Position numbers and translations under genes: made by a program. Source: Actinomycetes bacterium (lineage in GTDB: Bacteria > Actinomycetota > Actinomycetes > Propionibacteriales > Propionibacteriaceae). From it: a stretch of DNA of 10,139 bases. Positions 1 through 5,392 of the stretch are shown one piece after another. The DNA lies in the NCBI GenBank assembly GCA_023412435.1, contig JAEYNS010000135.1:1-10139 (forward strand), in the 5' to 3' direction. The notes under the pieces were generated by a model that was given only the letters and a program-made list of their open reading frames with translations, made no database searches and was not told the DNA's origin. The number at the start of each line of letters is the position of its first letter. Positions within the stretch are counted from its first letter, which is position 1.

Positions 1-1010
1 GTTACTGCTCCGTGGTGGGCCACCGCCAAATGGGGATGACCTTCGAGGTGGTGGTCGACGATGCACCGGCGACCACGGCACCGACACCCTCCGACGACGA
101 CCATGGCACCCACCCCACCGGTGAAGCCCCGGCGCTGACGGGAGTGCTCGACCCCATCCTGCCCCCGCTCACCGACGAGCGCGTGCACCGGCTCACCCTC
201 ACCGCCAGGGAACTGGCCCTCGAGGTCGCCCCCGGGGTGTGGCAGCGACGCTGGACCTTCAACGGCACGGCGCCAGGCCCGACGCTGCACGGCAGGGTCG
301 GCGACACCTTCGAGATCACGCTGGTCAACGACGGGTCGATCGGGCACTCGATCGACTTCCACGCCGGCTCGCTGGCCCCCGACGTGCCGATGCGCACCAT
401 CGAGCCCGGCGAGAGCCTGGTCTACCGGTTCACCGCGACCATGGCGGGGATCTGGATGTACCACTGCTCGACGATGCCGATGAGCTCCCACATCGCGGCC
501 GGGATGTTCGGCGCCGTGGTGATCGAACCCGACGGGCTGCCCGAAGTGGACAGGTCGTACCTGCTGGTGCAGTCGGAGGTCTACCTCGACCGGCCGGCGT
601 CCGGGCCGGAGCGGGCCACCGAGGTCGACGCGGACGCCGTCAACGCCGAGGCCCCCGACCACGTCGTCTTCAACGGGATCGCGAACGGCTACGACCAGCG
701 GCCGCTGGTCGCGAAGGCGGGTGAGCGCGTCCGGTTCTGGGTGCTGGACGCCGGCCCGAACCGTCCCAGCAGCTTCCACATCGTGGGGGCCCGGTTCGAC
801 ACCGTCTACGCCGAGGGCGGCTACCTGCTCAGGAACGGCGCCGACGGCTTCGGCTCCACCGGCGGTGGCTCGCAGGTGCTCGGGCTGCTGCCTGCCCAGG
901 GCGGTTTCGTCGAGGCTGTCTTCCCCGAGCCGGGTCGCTACCCGCTGGTCAGCCACCTCATGGTGGACGCCGAGCGGGGCGCGCATGGCTTCGTCGCGGT
1001 CACCGACTGA
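1..1010 (+). CDS. nirK: Copper nitrite reductase (NirK-type) fused to an upstream blue-copper domain; 5' partial
   Basis: NirK enzymes reduce nitrite to nitric oxide outside the cytoplasm. The reading frame is open from base 3 and begins with the end of a cupredoxin domain (YCSVVGHRQMGM: Cys, His five later, Met five after that), so the gene starts left of the window and the GTG at 12 is not the true start. Counting from that GTG, a Pro/Thr/Asp/His-rich linker (about 20-45) leads into two cupredoxin folds. GHSIDFH carries type-1 ligand H112, catalytic D115 and type-2 ligand H117. YHC gives H151 and C152; SHIAAGM gives H160 and M165. SSFHIVG gives the second catalytic His, H256, and SHLMVDAERGAHG gives type-2 ligand H315. 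All NirK copper ligands and both catalytic residues are therefore present. An attached blue-copper domain is likely an internal electron donor. A general multicopper oxidase is the alternative, but the Asp/His pair favours nitrite reductase. No maturation or nor genes are visible. Confidence 0.85.
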   Translation, partial: YCSVVGHRQMGMTFEVVVDDAPATTAPTPSDDDHGTHPTGEAPALTGVLDPILPPLTDERVHRLTLTARELALEVAPGVWQRRWTFNGTAPGPTLHGRVGDTFEITLVNDGSIGHSIDFHAGSLAPDVPMRTIEPGESLVYRFTATMAGIWMYHCSTMPMSSHIAAGMFGAVVIEPDGLPEVDRSYLLVQSEVYLDRPASGPERATEVDADAVNAEAPDHVVFNGIANGYDQRPLVAKAGERVRFWVLDAGPNRPSSFHIVGARFDTVYAEGGYLLRNGADGFGSTGGGSQVLGLLPAQGGFVEAVFPEPGRYPLVSHLMVDAERGAHGFVAVTD

Positions 1011-1028
1011 CGCACCGGGGAACCGGAT

Positions 1029-1041
1029 CCCTGCGGCAGGG
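1029..1041 (+). other. Small GC stem-loop after nirK (possible weak terminator)
   Basis: CCCTGCGGCAGGG forms a 5-bp stem with a 3-nt loop, 19 bases after the nirK stop. It has no T-tract. It could help end nirK transcription, but a stem this short arises easily by chance in GC-rich DNA. Confidence 0.2.
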
Positions 1042-1097
1042 CCGACGTTCGCCGGCCGGGCTCTCCCGAAGACGGCTCCCCGGGGCGGCGGCGGTTC

Positions 1098-1103
1098 TAG
1101 CCT
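1098..1103 (+). promoter_or_regulatory. -10 box TAGCCT for a leaderless Fpg-like transcript
   Basis: TAGCCT fits the actinobacterial TANNNT -10 consensus and ends exactly 6 nt before the GTG at 1110. Transcription would then begin at the start codon itself. No Shine-Dalgarno site precedes the GTG. No convincing -35 is seen. Confidence 0.5.
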
Positions 1104-1109
1104 GATCTC

Positions 1110-1934
1110 GTGATCGAGCTTCCGGAGGCCCGGGTCCTCGCCGGGCAGCTGGCGCAGACCCTCACCGGCAAGGTGGTGGCGTCCGTCGTCGCCGGTCAGT
1201 CGCCCCACACGTTCGCCTTCTTCACCGGCGATCCCGCGGGCTACCCCCCGCTCCTGGAAGGACGGACGGTCACCGACGCGGTAGCCCACGGCGGGCTCAT
1301 CGAGCTCGGGCTCGGCGAGCGCCGGCTGCTCTTCGGCGACGGAGTCAACCTGCGCCACCACCACCCGGGCGCCCAGCTGCCGGTCAAGCACCAGCTGCTG
1401 CTCACCCTCGACGACGGCAGCGCCCTCAGCGCCAGCGTCAGCATGTACGGCCAGCTCGCCTGCTTCACCGGCGACTTCGACAACCCCTACTACCGGGCGG
1501 CCCGCGGCAGGCCGTCGCCGCTGGGCGACGAGTTCGACGCCGCCCACTTCGACGGGCTGCTGTCGGCCCCCGGCGCCGGCAGGCTGAGCCTCAAGGCCGT
1601 GCTCGCCACCGAGCAGCGGATCCCGGGCCTGGGCAACGGCGTGCTGCAGGACATCCTGTGGACGGCCGGGCTCCACCCCCGGCGCACGGTGGCCACCCTC
1701 ACCCCCGGCGACCGGGGCCGGCTGTTCGAAGCCGTCACCGGCCGGTTGCGCACCATGACCGCGGCGGGCGGACGTGACACCGAGTCGGACCTGTTCGGGG
1801 CTCCCGGCGGCTACCCCACGGTGATGAGCCGGCGCCACCTCGGCGAGCCGTGCCCCCGTTGCGGCGGCCGGATCGTCAAGCAGGCCTACCTCGGCGGCGC
1901 CGTGTACGTCTGCGAGGGCTGCCAACCACCCTGA
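1110..1934 (+). CDS. Fpg/Nei-family zinc-finger protein lacking the catalytic residues
   Basis: A 274-residue protein with the full Fpg/Nei architecture: an N-terminal beta-sandwich domain (about 1-125), a helix-two-turn-helix region (about 165-190, TEQRIPGLGNGVLQDILW, conserved N176) and a C-terminal four-cysteine zinc finger (C248, C251, C268, C271). True Fpg cleaves oxidised purines using Pro2. Here the N-terminus is MIELPE, so Pro2 is Ile while the following ELPE is kept. The beta-hairpin lysine (RRAKYLLLEL in E. coli Fpg) aligns with glycine in AHGGLIELGL. The zinc finger aligns without gaps to E. coli Fpg, and the Arg of its QR pair becomes Gly (YLGGAVYVC). A DNA- or nucleic-acid-binding role without base excision is inferred; I recall similar MIELPEA proteins labelled only as Fpg family. 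The GTG start gives the expected family N-terminus. It lies 99 bp after nirK on the same strand, with its own candidate promoter. Confidence 0.85.
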   Translation: MIELPEARVLAGQLAQTLTGKVVASVVAGQSPHTFAFFTGDPAGYPPLLEGRTVTDAVAHGGLIELGLGERRLLFGDGVNLRHHHPGAQLPVKHQLLLTLDDGSALSASVSMYGQLACFTGDFDNPYYRAARGRPSPLGDEFDAAHFDGLLSAPGAGRLSLKAVLATEQRIPGLGNGVLQDILWTAGLHPRRTVATLTPGDRGRLFEAVTGRLRTMTAAGGRDTESDLFGAPGGYPTVMSRRHLGEPCPRCGGRIVKQAYLGGAVYVCEGCQPP

Positions 1935-2003
1935 CGATGGTGTTGGCTGGTGTGTAGCGGCGACGGGCACCGGGTAGTGCTCGGACGAGAACCGCAGTCC
2001 GCG

Positions 2004-2009
2004 AAGGAG
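2004..2009 (+). promoter_or_regulatory. Ribosome binding site of the cupin gene
   Basis: AAGGAG lies 5 nt before the ATG at 2015 and fixes that start. The rest of the 80-bp gap after the Fpg-like gene shows no clear -10/-35 pair. Confidence 0.75.
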
Positions 2010-2014
2010 AGTGC

Positions 2015-2488
2015 ATGAAGATCACCGACAACGGGCCCGGGCCGAACGTCTTCGACATCGAGAAGGCCACGGTCGAGAACAAGAACTACCGGACGGTGGC
2101 CTGGAGCGGGAAGTACCTCCAGGTGACCCTGATGTCCATCCCGCCCGGCGACTCGATCGGGCTGGAGAAGCACCCGGAGACCGACCAGTTCGTCCGGCTC
2201 GACGCGGGCAAGGGAGTGGCGAAGATCGGCACGAACAAGGCCAAGCTCGAGACCTTCGAGGTCAGCGACGGCTGGAGCGTGCAGGTTCCGGCCGGCTACT
2301 GGCACGACATCGAGAATGTCGGTGACGATCCGATGCAGCTCTACGTGGTCTACGCCCCCGTCCACCACGCGGCGGGCATCGTGCAGAAGACCGCCGAGGA
2401 GGCCGACGCCGACGAGGAGTCCGGCAAGGACGAGCCGCCGGAGTGGTCGGTGCAGCCGGCGCCGGACGCCGAGGACCAGAAGGCCTGA
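2015..2488 (+). CDS. Small single-domain cupin protein
   Basis: A 157-residue cytoplasmic protein with one cupin barrel (about 25-118). Cupin motif 2 is textbook: G86, P92, G94, H97 and N101 in GWSVQVPAGYWHDIEN. Motif 1 is a variant, GDSIGLEKHPETDQF, in which the usual HxH becomes E51-x-H53, followed by D57; these with H97 are the likely metal ligands. This E-x-H-x3-D pattern is familiar from mannose-6-phosphate-isomerase-like small cupins, whose substrates are mostly unknown. Residues 125-157 form an acidic, probably disordered tail that is not part of the barrel. The gene has a strong Shine-Dalgarno site and follows the Fpg-like gene by 80 bp; co-transcription is possible but not shown. It ends 6 bp from the convergent ANTAR gene. 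Catalytic function is not predictable. Confidence 0.88.
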   Translation: MKITDNGPGPNVFDIEKATVENKNYRTVAWSGKYLQVTLMSIPPGDSIGLEKHPETDQFVRLDAGKGVAKIGTNKAKLETFEVSDGWSVQVPAGYWHDIENVGDDPMQLYVVYAPVHHAAGIVQKTAEEADADEESGKDEPPEWSVQPAPDAEDQKA

Positions 2489-2500
2489 GGCCGGTCAGGC
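2483..2500. terminator. Stem-loop spanning two convergent stop codons
   Basis: GCCTGA (2483-2488) and TCAGGC (2495-2500) are perfect inverted arms around the loop GGCCGG. The cupin stop TGA is the end of the left arm and the complement of the ANTAR-gene stop is the start of the right arm. The hairpin would form in transcripts from both directions. It lacks a T-tract on either side, so bidirectional termination is inferred. Confidence 0.45.
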
Positions 2501-3544
2501 ACGCTCGGGATCGGCCCCGGTCTCGCTGACCCTGACGGCGATCTCGCGCAGCTTGAGGTTCCGGTTCTGGCTCGCGCGCCGCAACCGGTCGAAGGCGGCA
2601 GCCGGCGTGATCCGGTAGCGCTCGACGAGGATGCCCACCGCCTGGCCGATCTGGCGGTGGCTGTCGACGGCCCGCTGCAGGTCGACGGCTCCCTCGGCGG
2701 CCTGCTGGGCGGTGACGATCCGGTCGACGGCCATGCCGAAGGCCTGTGCGAACAGGTCGGCGGTGATCATCTCGTCGGTGTCGATCCGGCGCGGACGCGG
2801 GAACTGGACCCACACCCGGCAGCCATTGGTGGCGGCCCGCGGCACCAGCAGGAGGCCGGGTCGCGGATTGATCGCGTCCGCGCTCGTGGTGCCCGCCAGC
2901 CCGGTTCTGGCGGCGTCGGTCAGCTCGTCCGGGGAGATGCTCCGACCGTCCCTGAACAGGTGGCGGGCGTCGAGGTCGAGTTGGGTGGTGGTCACGCCGT
3001 CGAACAGCAACTCGAAGCCGTGCTGGGCGATGCCGAGGACGGTCTCCAGGTCCTGGGCGGCGGCGAGGTCGGCGGCCACGCGACTGGCCGCCGATCGCCG
3101 CGCCTGCGCCTCCTTCTGCCGGGTGATGTCCCGGAAGGTGCGCACCACGGCGATCAGCCGGCCCCCGTCGTCGAGGATGCAGGCGTCGGCGCAGGCCACC
3201 CACACCGGGCGACGCTGCTGGGTGTAGAAGCGGTACTCCGCCACCGCCCGCGACCCGGACAGGGCGCCTCGCAGGCCGTCCCAGATCGCCGCGCGGGCCT
3301 CGGGATCCTCCTCCTCGGTGGGCCACCACGGATACGGGGGGACGATCGGCAGGTCGGCGGCGTCGTAGCCGAACAGGGCGGTGAACGCCTCGTTCACCTC
3401 GAGCACGACCCCGGCGGGGTCGATGACGAGAACCGCCTCGTGCAGCGAGGACAGGATCGAGCGCAACCAGTGGGGATCCAGCGGGGGGCTCACCGCCGCG
3501 CTGCCAGCCGGTGGGGCATCCCGGTCGGGCGCCTCCGATGTCAT
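2495..3544 (-). CDS. PAS-GAF-ANTAR sensor and RNA-binding antitermination regulator
   Basis: A 349-residue soluble regulator. Residues about 25-142 are a PAS domain (ILSSLHEAVLVIDPAGVVLE to VVRTFRDITRQKEAQ), followed by a helical linker and a GAF-like region (about 165-278, DLETVLGIAQHGFELLFDGV onward). The C-terminus (about 283-340) is a clear ANTAR domain: SHRQIGQAVGILVERYRITP, then AFDRLRRASQNRNLKLREIA. ANTAR domains bind paired hexaloop RNA hairpins in leaders and prevent termination. There is no histidine kinase or receiver domain, so the signal is probably sensed directly by PAS or GAF. The ATG at 3544 was chosen because GGAGG precedes it by 4 nt; an in-frame ATG at 3562 would add six residues and has only a weaker AGGA. 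The gene is divergent from the esterase gene. Its ligand and RNA targets are unknown. Confidence 0.9.
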   Translation of the reverse strand: MTSEAPDRDAPPAGSAAVSPPLDPHWLRSILSSLHEAVLVIDPAGVVLEVNEAFTALFGYDAADLPIVPPYPWWPTEEEDPEARAAIWDGLRGALSGSRAVAEYRFYTQQRRPVWVACADACILDDGGRLIAVVRTFRDITRQKEAQARRSAASRVAADLAAAQDLETVLGIAQHGFELLFDGVTTTQLDLDARHLFRDGRSISPDELTDAARTGLAGTTSADAINPRPGLLLVPRAATNGCRVWVQFPRPRRIDTDEMITADLFAQAFGMAVDRIVTAQQAAEGAVDLQRAVDSHRQIGQAVGILVERYRITPAAAFDRLRRASQNRNLKLREIAVRVSETGADPERA

Positions 3545-3547
3545 CGA

Positions 3548-3556
3548 CCCTCCTCG
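3548..3556 (-). promoter_or_regulatory. Ribosome binding site that selects the ANTAR-gene start
   Basis: On the minus strand this reads CGAGGAGGG, leaving a short gap before the ATG at 3544. It lies downstream of the alternative ATG at 3562, and so argues for the shorter protein. Confidence 0.65.
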
Positions 3557-3595
3557 CAGCATCCGTGAGTCCTGCCGGTTCCGCTCTCGCCGAAC

Positions 3596-3601
3596 ATCCT
3601 A
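3596..3601 (-). promoter_or_regulatory. -10 box TAGGAT of the ANTAR gene
   Basis: TAGGAT on the minus strand matches TANNNT. A start site near 3589 would give a leader of about 45 nt carrying the ribosome binding site. No clear -35 is present at 17-18 bp. Confidence 0.4.
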
Positions 3602-3613
3602 GAAGCAGGGGCG

Positions 3614-3719
3614 GTGCTCGCGGCAGGGATCCGATGGTGCAGGTTGGCTGAGGCGGGGTCGCCCCGATTCCGCCGTCGCTGATCGGGAAAGGCTGCCCGA
3701 CGGAGCACGCGGCGAGCAC
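3614..3719. repeat. 8-bp inverted repeat flanking the divergent promoter region
   Basis: GTGCTCGC (3614-3621) and its exact reverse complement GCGAGCAC (3712-3719) lie 90 bp apart between the ANTAR and esterase genes. The left arm falls near the -35 position of the ANTAR promoter; the right arm overlaps the likely core promoter of the esterase gene (weak -10 CACACT, 3717-3722). A shared operator is possible. An 8-bp match in 200 bp of GC-rich DNA may also be chance. Inside the gap are shorter inverted repeats: GGGGTCGCCCC, and TCGGG/CCCGA at 3683-3700. Confidence 0.25.
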
Positions 3720-3745
3720 ACTGGGGGTGAGAAGAGGGAGCGACG

Positions 3746-4672
3746 ATGCGCAGACGGCTGGTGCCCGGGGCGGTGGCAGGTCTGCTCATGGTGCTCGGGC
3801 TGGTGTCCTGCACCCCACCGTCAGCGCTTCCGAGGCCCTCGGCGGCCCCGCAGCCGGCCATCTCGCCCGGCACCGCCGGCACTGTGGAACTGGGCGACCG
3901 GCCGTTCCAGTTGCGCGTGCCGACCGGCTACGACCCGGTGCGACCCACGGCGCTCGTGGTCGCCCTGCACGGCTACACCTCGAACGCCACCGAGGCGCTC
4001 GGCTTCTTCGGGCTGGCAGGTCCCGCCGACGAACGCGGCCTGCTGGTGGCGCTCCCCGAAGGCAGCGAGAACGCCCGCGGCGACCAGTTCTGGAACGCCT
4101 CCAGCGCCTGCTGCGACTTCGACCGCGGCGGGGTGGACGACGTCGCCTATCTCACCGGTGTGATCGAGGCGGTGCAGCGGAGCTATGCCGTCGACCGCGG
4201 CAGGGTGTTCGTCGTCGGGCACTCCAACGGCGGCTTCATGGCGCTGCGGCTGGCCTGTGACAGGGCGGACCGGGTGGCGGCGGTGGCGTCGGTGGCCGGG
4301 GCGATGGACCTCGTGCCCGGCTGTGCCCCGTCCCGTCCGATCAGTGTGCTGCAGGTGCACGGCAGCGCCGACCAGACGATCCTGCCGGCGGGCGGCCGGA
4401 TCAATGGAGTCGGGTACACCTCGGTGGAGGCCACCCTCGAGCTGTGGCGCAACCGCGACGGCTGCCCGGCCACCCCGACCGCGGTGGAGGAGGGAGGGGA
4501 CGCCGACAGTTCGGTGGCAGGCGACGACCTGGTCCAGACCTCGTGGTCGGACTGCGCCGAGGGGGCCGAGGTTGCGTTGTGGACGATCACGGGCGGCGGC
4601 CACGTGCCCGCCCTCACCCCTGAGTTCACCGGCGACCTGCTGGACTGGCTCGACGCGAACGCCAGGGGCTGA
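3746..4672 (+). CDS. Secreted lipoprotein esterase, PHB-depolymerase/feruloyl-esterase (LpqC-like) family
   Basis: A 308-residue exported alpha/beta hydrolase. The N-terminus is a lipoprotein signal peptide: RRR, a hydrophobic stretch to about residue 19, then the lipobox LVSC with C22 as the lipidated cysteine, followed by a Pro/Ala/Ser linker to about 45. The hydrolase domain has an oxyanion-hole region ALHGYTS (HG at 75-76), the family-typical segment FWNASSACCDFDRGGVDDVA (about 115-134), nucleophile S160 in GHSNGG, probable acid D209 in HGSADQT and catalytic H286 in GGGHVP. Such enzymes sit on the outer face of the membrane and cleave ester bonds in polyesters, feruloylated sugars or similar substrates; the substrate here is not known. 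The ATG follows GAGGGAG by 5 nt and an in-frame stop at 3728 rules out earlier starts. It ends 4 bp from the convergent acetyltransferase gene. Confidence 0.9.
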   Translation: MRRRLVPGAVAGLLMVLGLVSCTPPSALPRPSAAPQPAISPGTAGTVELGDRPFQLRVPTGYDPVRPTALVVALHGYTSNATEALGFFGLAGPADERGLLVALPEGSENARGDQFWNASSACCDFDRGGVDDVAYLTGVIEAVQRSYAVDRGRVFVVGHSNGGFMALRLACDRADRVAAVASVAGAMDLVPGCAPSRPISVLQVHGSADQTILPAGGRINGVGYTSVEATLELWRNRDGCPATPTAVEEGGDADSSVAGDDLVQTSWSDCAEGAEVALWTITGGGHVPALTPEFTGDLLDWLDANARG

Positions 4673-4676
4673 CCGC

Positions 4677-5216
4677 TCAACGCAGCGGGACCGGCGGCTC
4701 CCCGTTGTCCGCGTCGCGCAGGTCGCGCTGCAGCCAGGCGACGTCGTGCCAGCGGCCGAGCTTCCATCCGACCCGGGAGAAGACCGCGACCTGCCGGAAC
4801 CCGAACCGCTCGTGGATCGCCAGGCTGGCCGGGTTGGGCAGTGCGATCCCGGCAAAGGCGCGGCGGAACCCGCGCTCGGCCAGCAGCGGAAGCAGGGCCT
4901 GGTACAGGGCGCGTCCGGTCCCGTTGCCGCGGGCGCCCGGGGCGACGTAGATGCTGGTCTCGCAGGACCAGGCGTAGGCAGCCCGCTCGGCGAACCGGTG
5001 GGCGTAGGCGTACCCGGCAAGCTCGCCGTCGCGCTCAAGGACGAGCCAGGCGTGGCTGGCCGCGTAGTCGGCGATCCGGGCAGCCATCTGGTCGGGCGTC
5101 GGCGGTTCGGTCTCGAAGGTGATGGCGGTGTCCCGGACATAGTGCGCGTAGAGCTCTGCGCACGCGGCGGCGTCCGCTGCAGTGGCGGCGCGGACGGCGC
5201 CGGTCGGCTCGGTCAT
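4677..5216 (-). CDS. GNAT acetyltransferase, phosphinothricin/methionine-sulfone (PAT/MnaT) type
   Basis: A 179-residue cytoplasmic GNAT enzyme that would transfer acetyl from acetyl-CoA to the amino group of a small substrate. Family landmarks run in order: an N-terminal AELYAHYVRDTAITFETE (20-37), WLVLERDGELAGYAYAHRF (57-75), YAWSCETSIYVAP (81-93), the acetyl-CoA-binding loop ARGNGTGRALY (95-105), ALPNPASLAIHERFGF (125-140) and GWKLGRWHDVAWLQRDL (150-166). These are typical of PAT, which acetylates phosphinothricin, and of YncA/MnaT, which acts on methionine sulfone and sulfoximine. Chromosomal members more often have the latter activity, so natural herbicide resistance should not be assumed. 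No Shine-Dalgarno site precedes the ATG; CAGAAT ends 6 nt upstream, suggesting a leaderless mRNA. It lies 176 bp downstream of the AGPS homologue, with a hairpin between, so it is probably a separate unit. Confidence 0.9.
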   Translation of the reverse strand: MTEPTGAVRAATAADAAACAELYAHYVRDTAITFETEPPTPDQMAARIADYAASHAWLVLERDGELAGYAYAHRFAERAAYAWSCETSIYVAPGARGNGTGRALYQALLPLLAERGFRRAFAGIALPNPASLAIHERFGFRQVAVFSRVGWKLGRWHDVAWLQRDLRDADNGEPPVPLR

Positions 5217-5222
5217 GGCGGA

Positions 5223-5228
5223 ATTCTG
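5223..5228 (-). promoter_or_regulatory. -10-like CAGAAT for a leaderless acetyltransferase transcript
   Basis: On the minus strand CAGAAT ends 6 nt before the ATG at 5216, the same geometry as the other leaderless candidates here. Its first base departs from TANNNT. No ribosome binding site is present. Confidence 0.35.
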
Positions 5229-5232
5229 GAAC

Positions 5233-5268
5233 CACTGCCGGGCCGGTTGCGCCAGCGGGGTGGCAGTG
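5233..5268. repeat. 7-bp inverted repeat upstream of the acetyltransferase promoter
   Basis: CACTGCC (5233-5239) and GGCAGTG (5262-5268) are perfect inverted arms with a 22-nt spacer. They bracket the -35 region of the acetyltransferase promoter and could be an operator or a hairpin in read-through RNA from the AGPS gene. Next to it, CGACCC (5272-5277) and GGGTCG (5284-5289) form another 6-6-6 stem-loop. Confidence 0.25.
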
Positions 5269-5345
5269 AGACGACCCGCGGCGGGGTCGACCGGAGCCGG
5301 CCCGCCGGAACGGGTTGAGCAGGTGCCCGCGGGCCCACCGACGGT

Positions 5346-5379
5346 GGACGGTTGTGGCCGCCGTCGGCGGGAACCGTCC
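5346..5379 (-). terminator. Strong GC hairpin after the AGPS-homologue gene
   Basis: GGACGGTT (5346-5353) and AACCGTCC (5372-5379) are perfect 8-bp arms. Inside them CCGCC and GGCGG arms (5358-5370) extend the stem. The hairpin begins 13 nt after the AGPS-homologue stop. It lacks a T-tract, as many actinobacterial terminator candidates do. An alternative pairing, CCGACGG (5338-5344) with CCGTCGG (5361-5367), overlaps it. Between this and the acetyltransferase gene I see only the two inverted repeats listed separately. Confidence 0.5.
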
Positions 5380-5392
5380 GGTCAGGCGGGGG

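Noticed and set aside
12..14. The GTG at 12 as the start of a complete multicopper oxidase.
   Set aside because: Upstream codons in frame (Tyr-Cys-Ser) supply the copper cysteine of a cupredoxin loop whose His and Met lie after the GTG, so the protein continues to the left.
2262..3719. A 485-codon - strand open frame overlapping the ANTAR gene in another frame.
   Set aside because: The translation is Arg/Pro/Gly-rich and unstructured, and it overlaps a gene with three recognisable domains. It is a frame shadow.
4670..4679. TGA-CCGC-TCA between the esterase and acetyltransferase genes as a terminator hairpin.
   Set aside because: Only 3 bp pair, and that pairing is automatic for any two convergent TGA stops.
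3821..5140. A 439-codon - strand open frame across the esterase and acetyltransferase.
   Set aside because: It conflicts with two genes that have complete catalytic motifs and shows no domain of its own.
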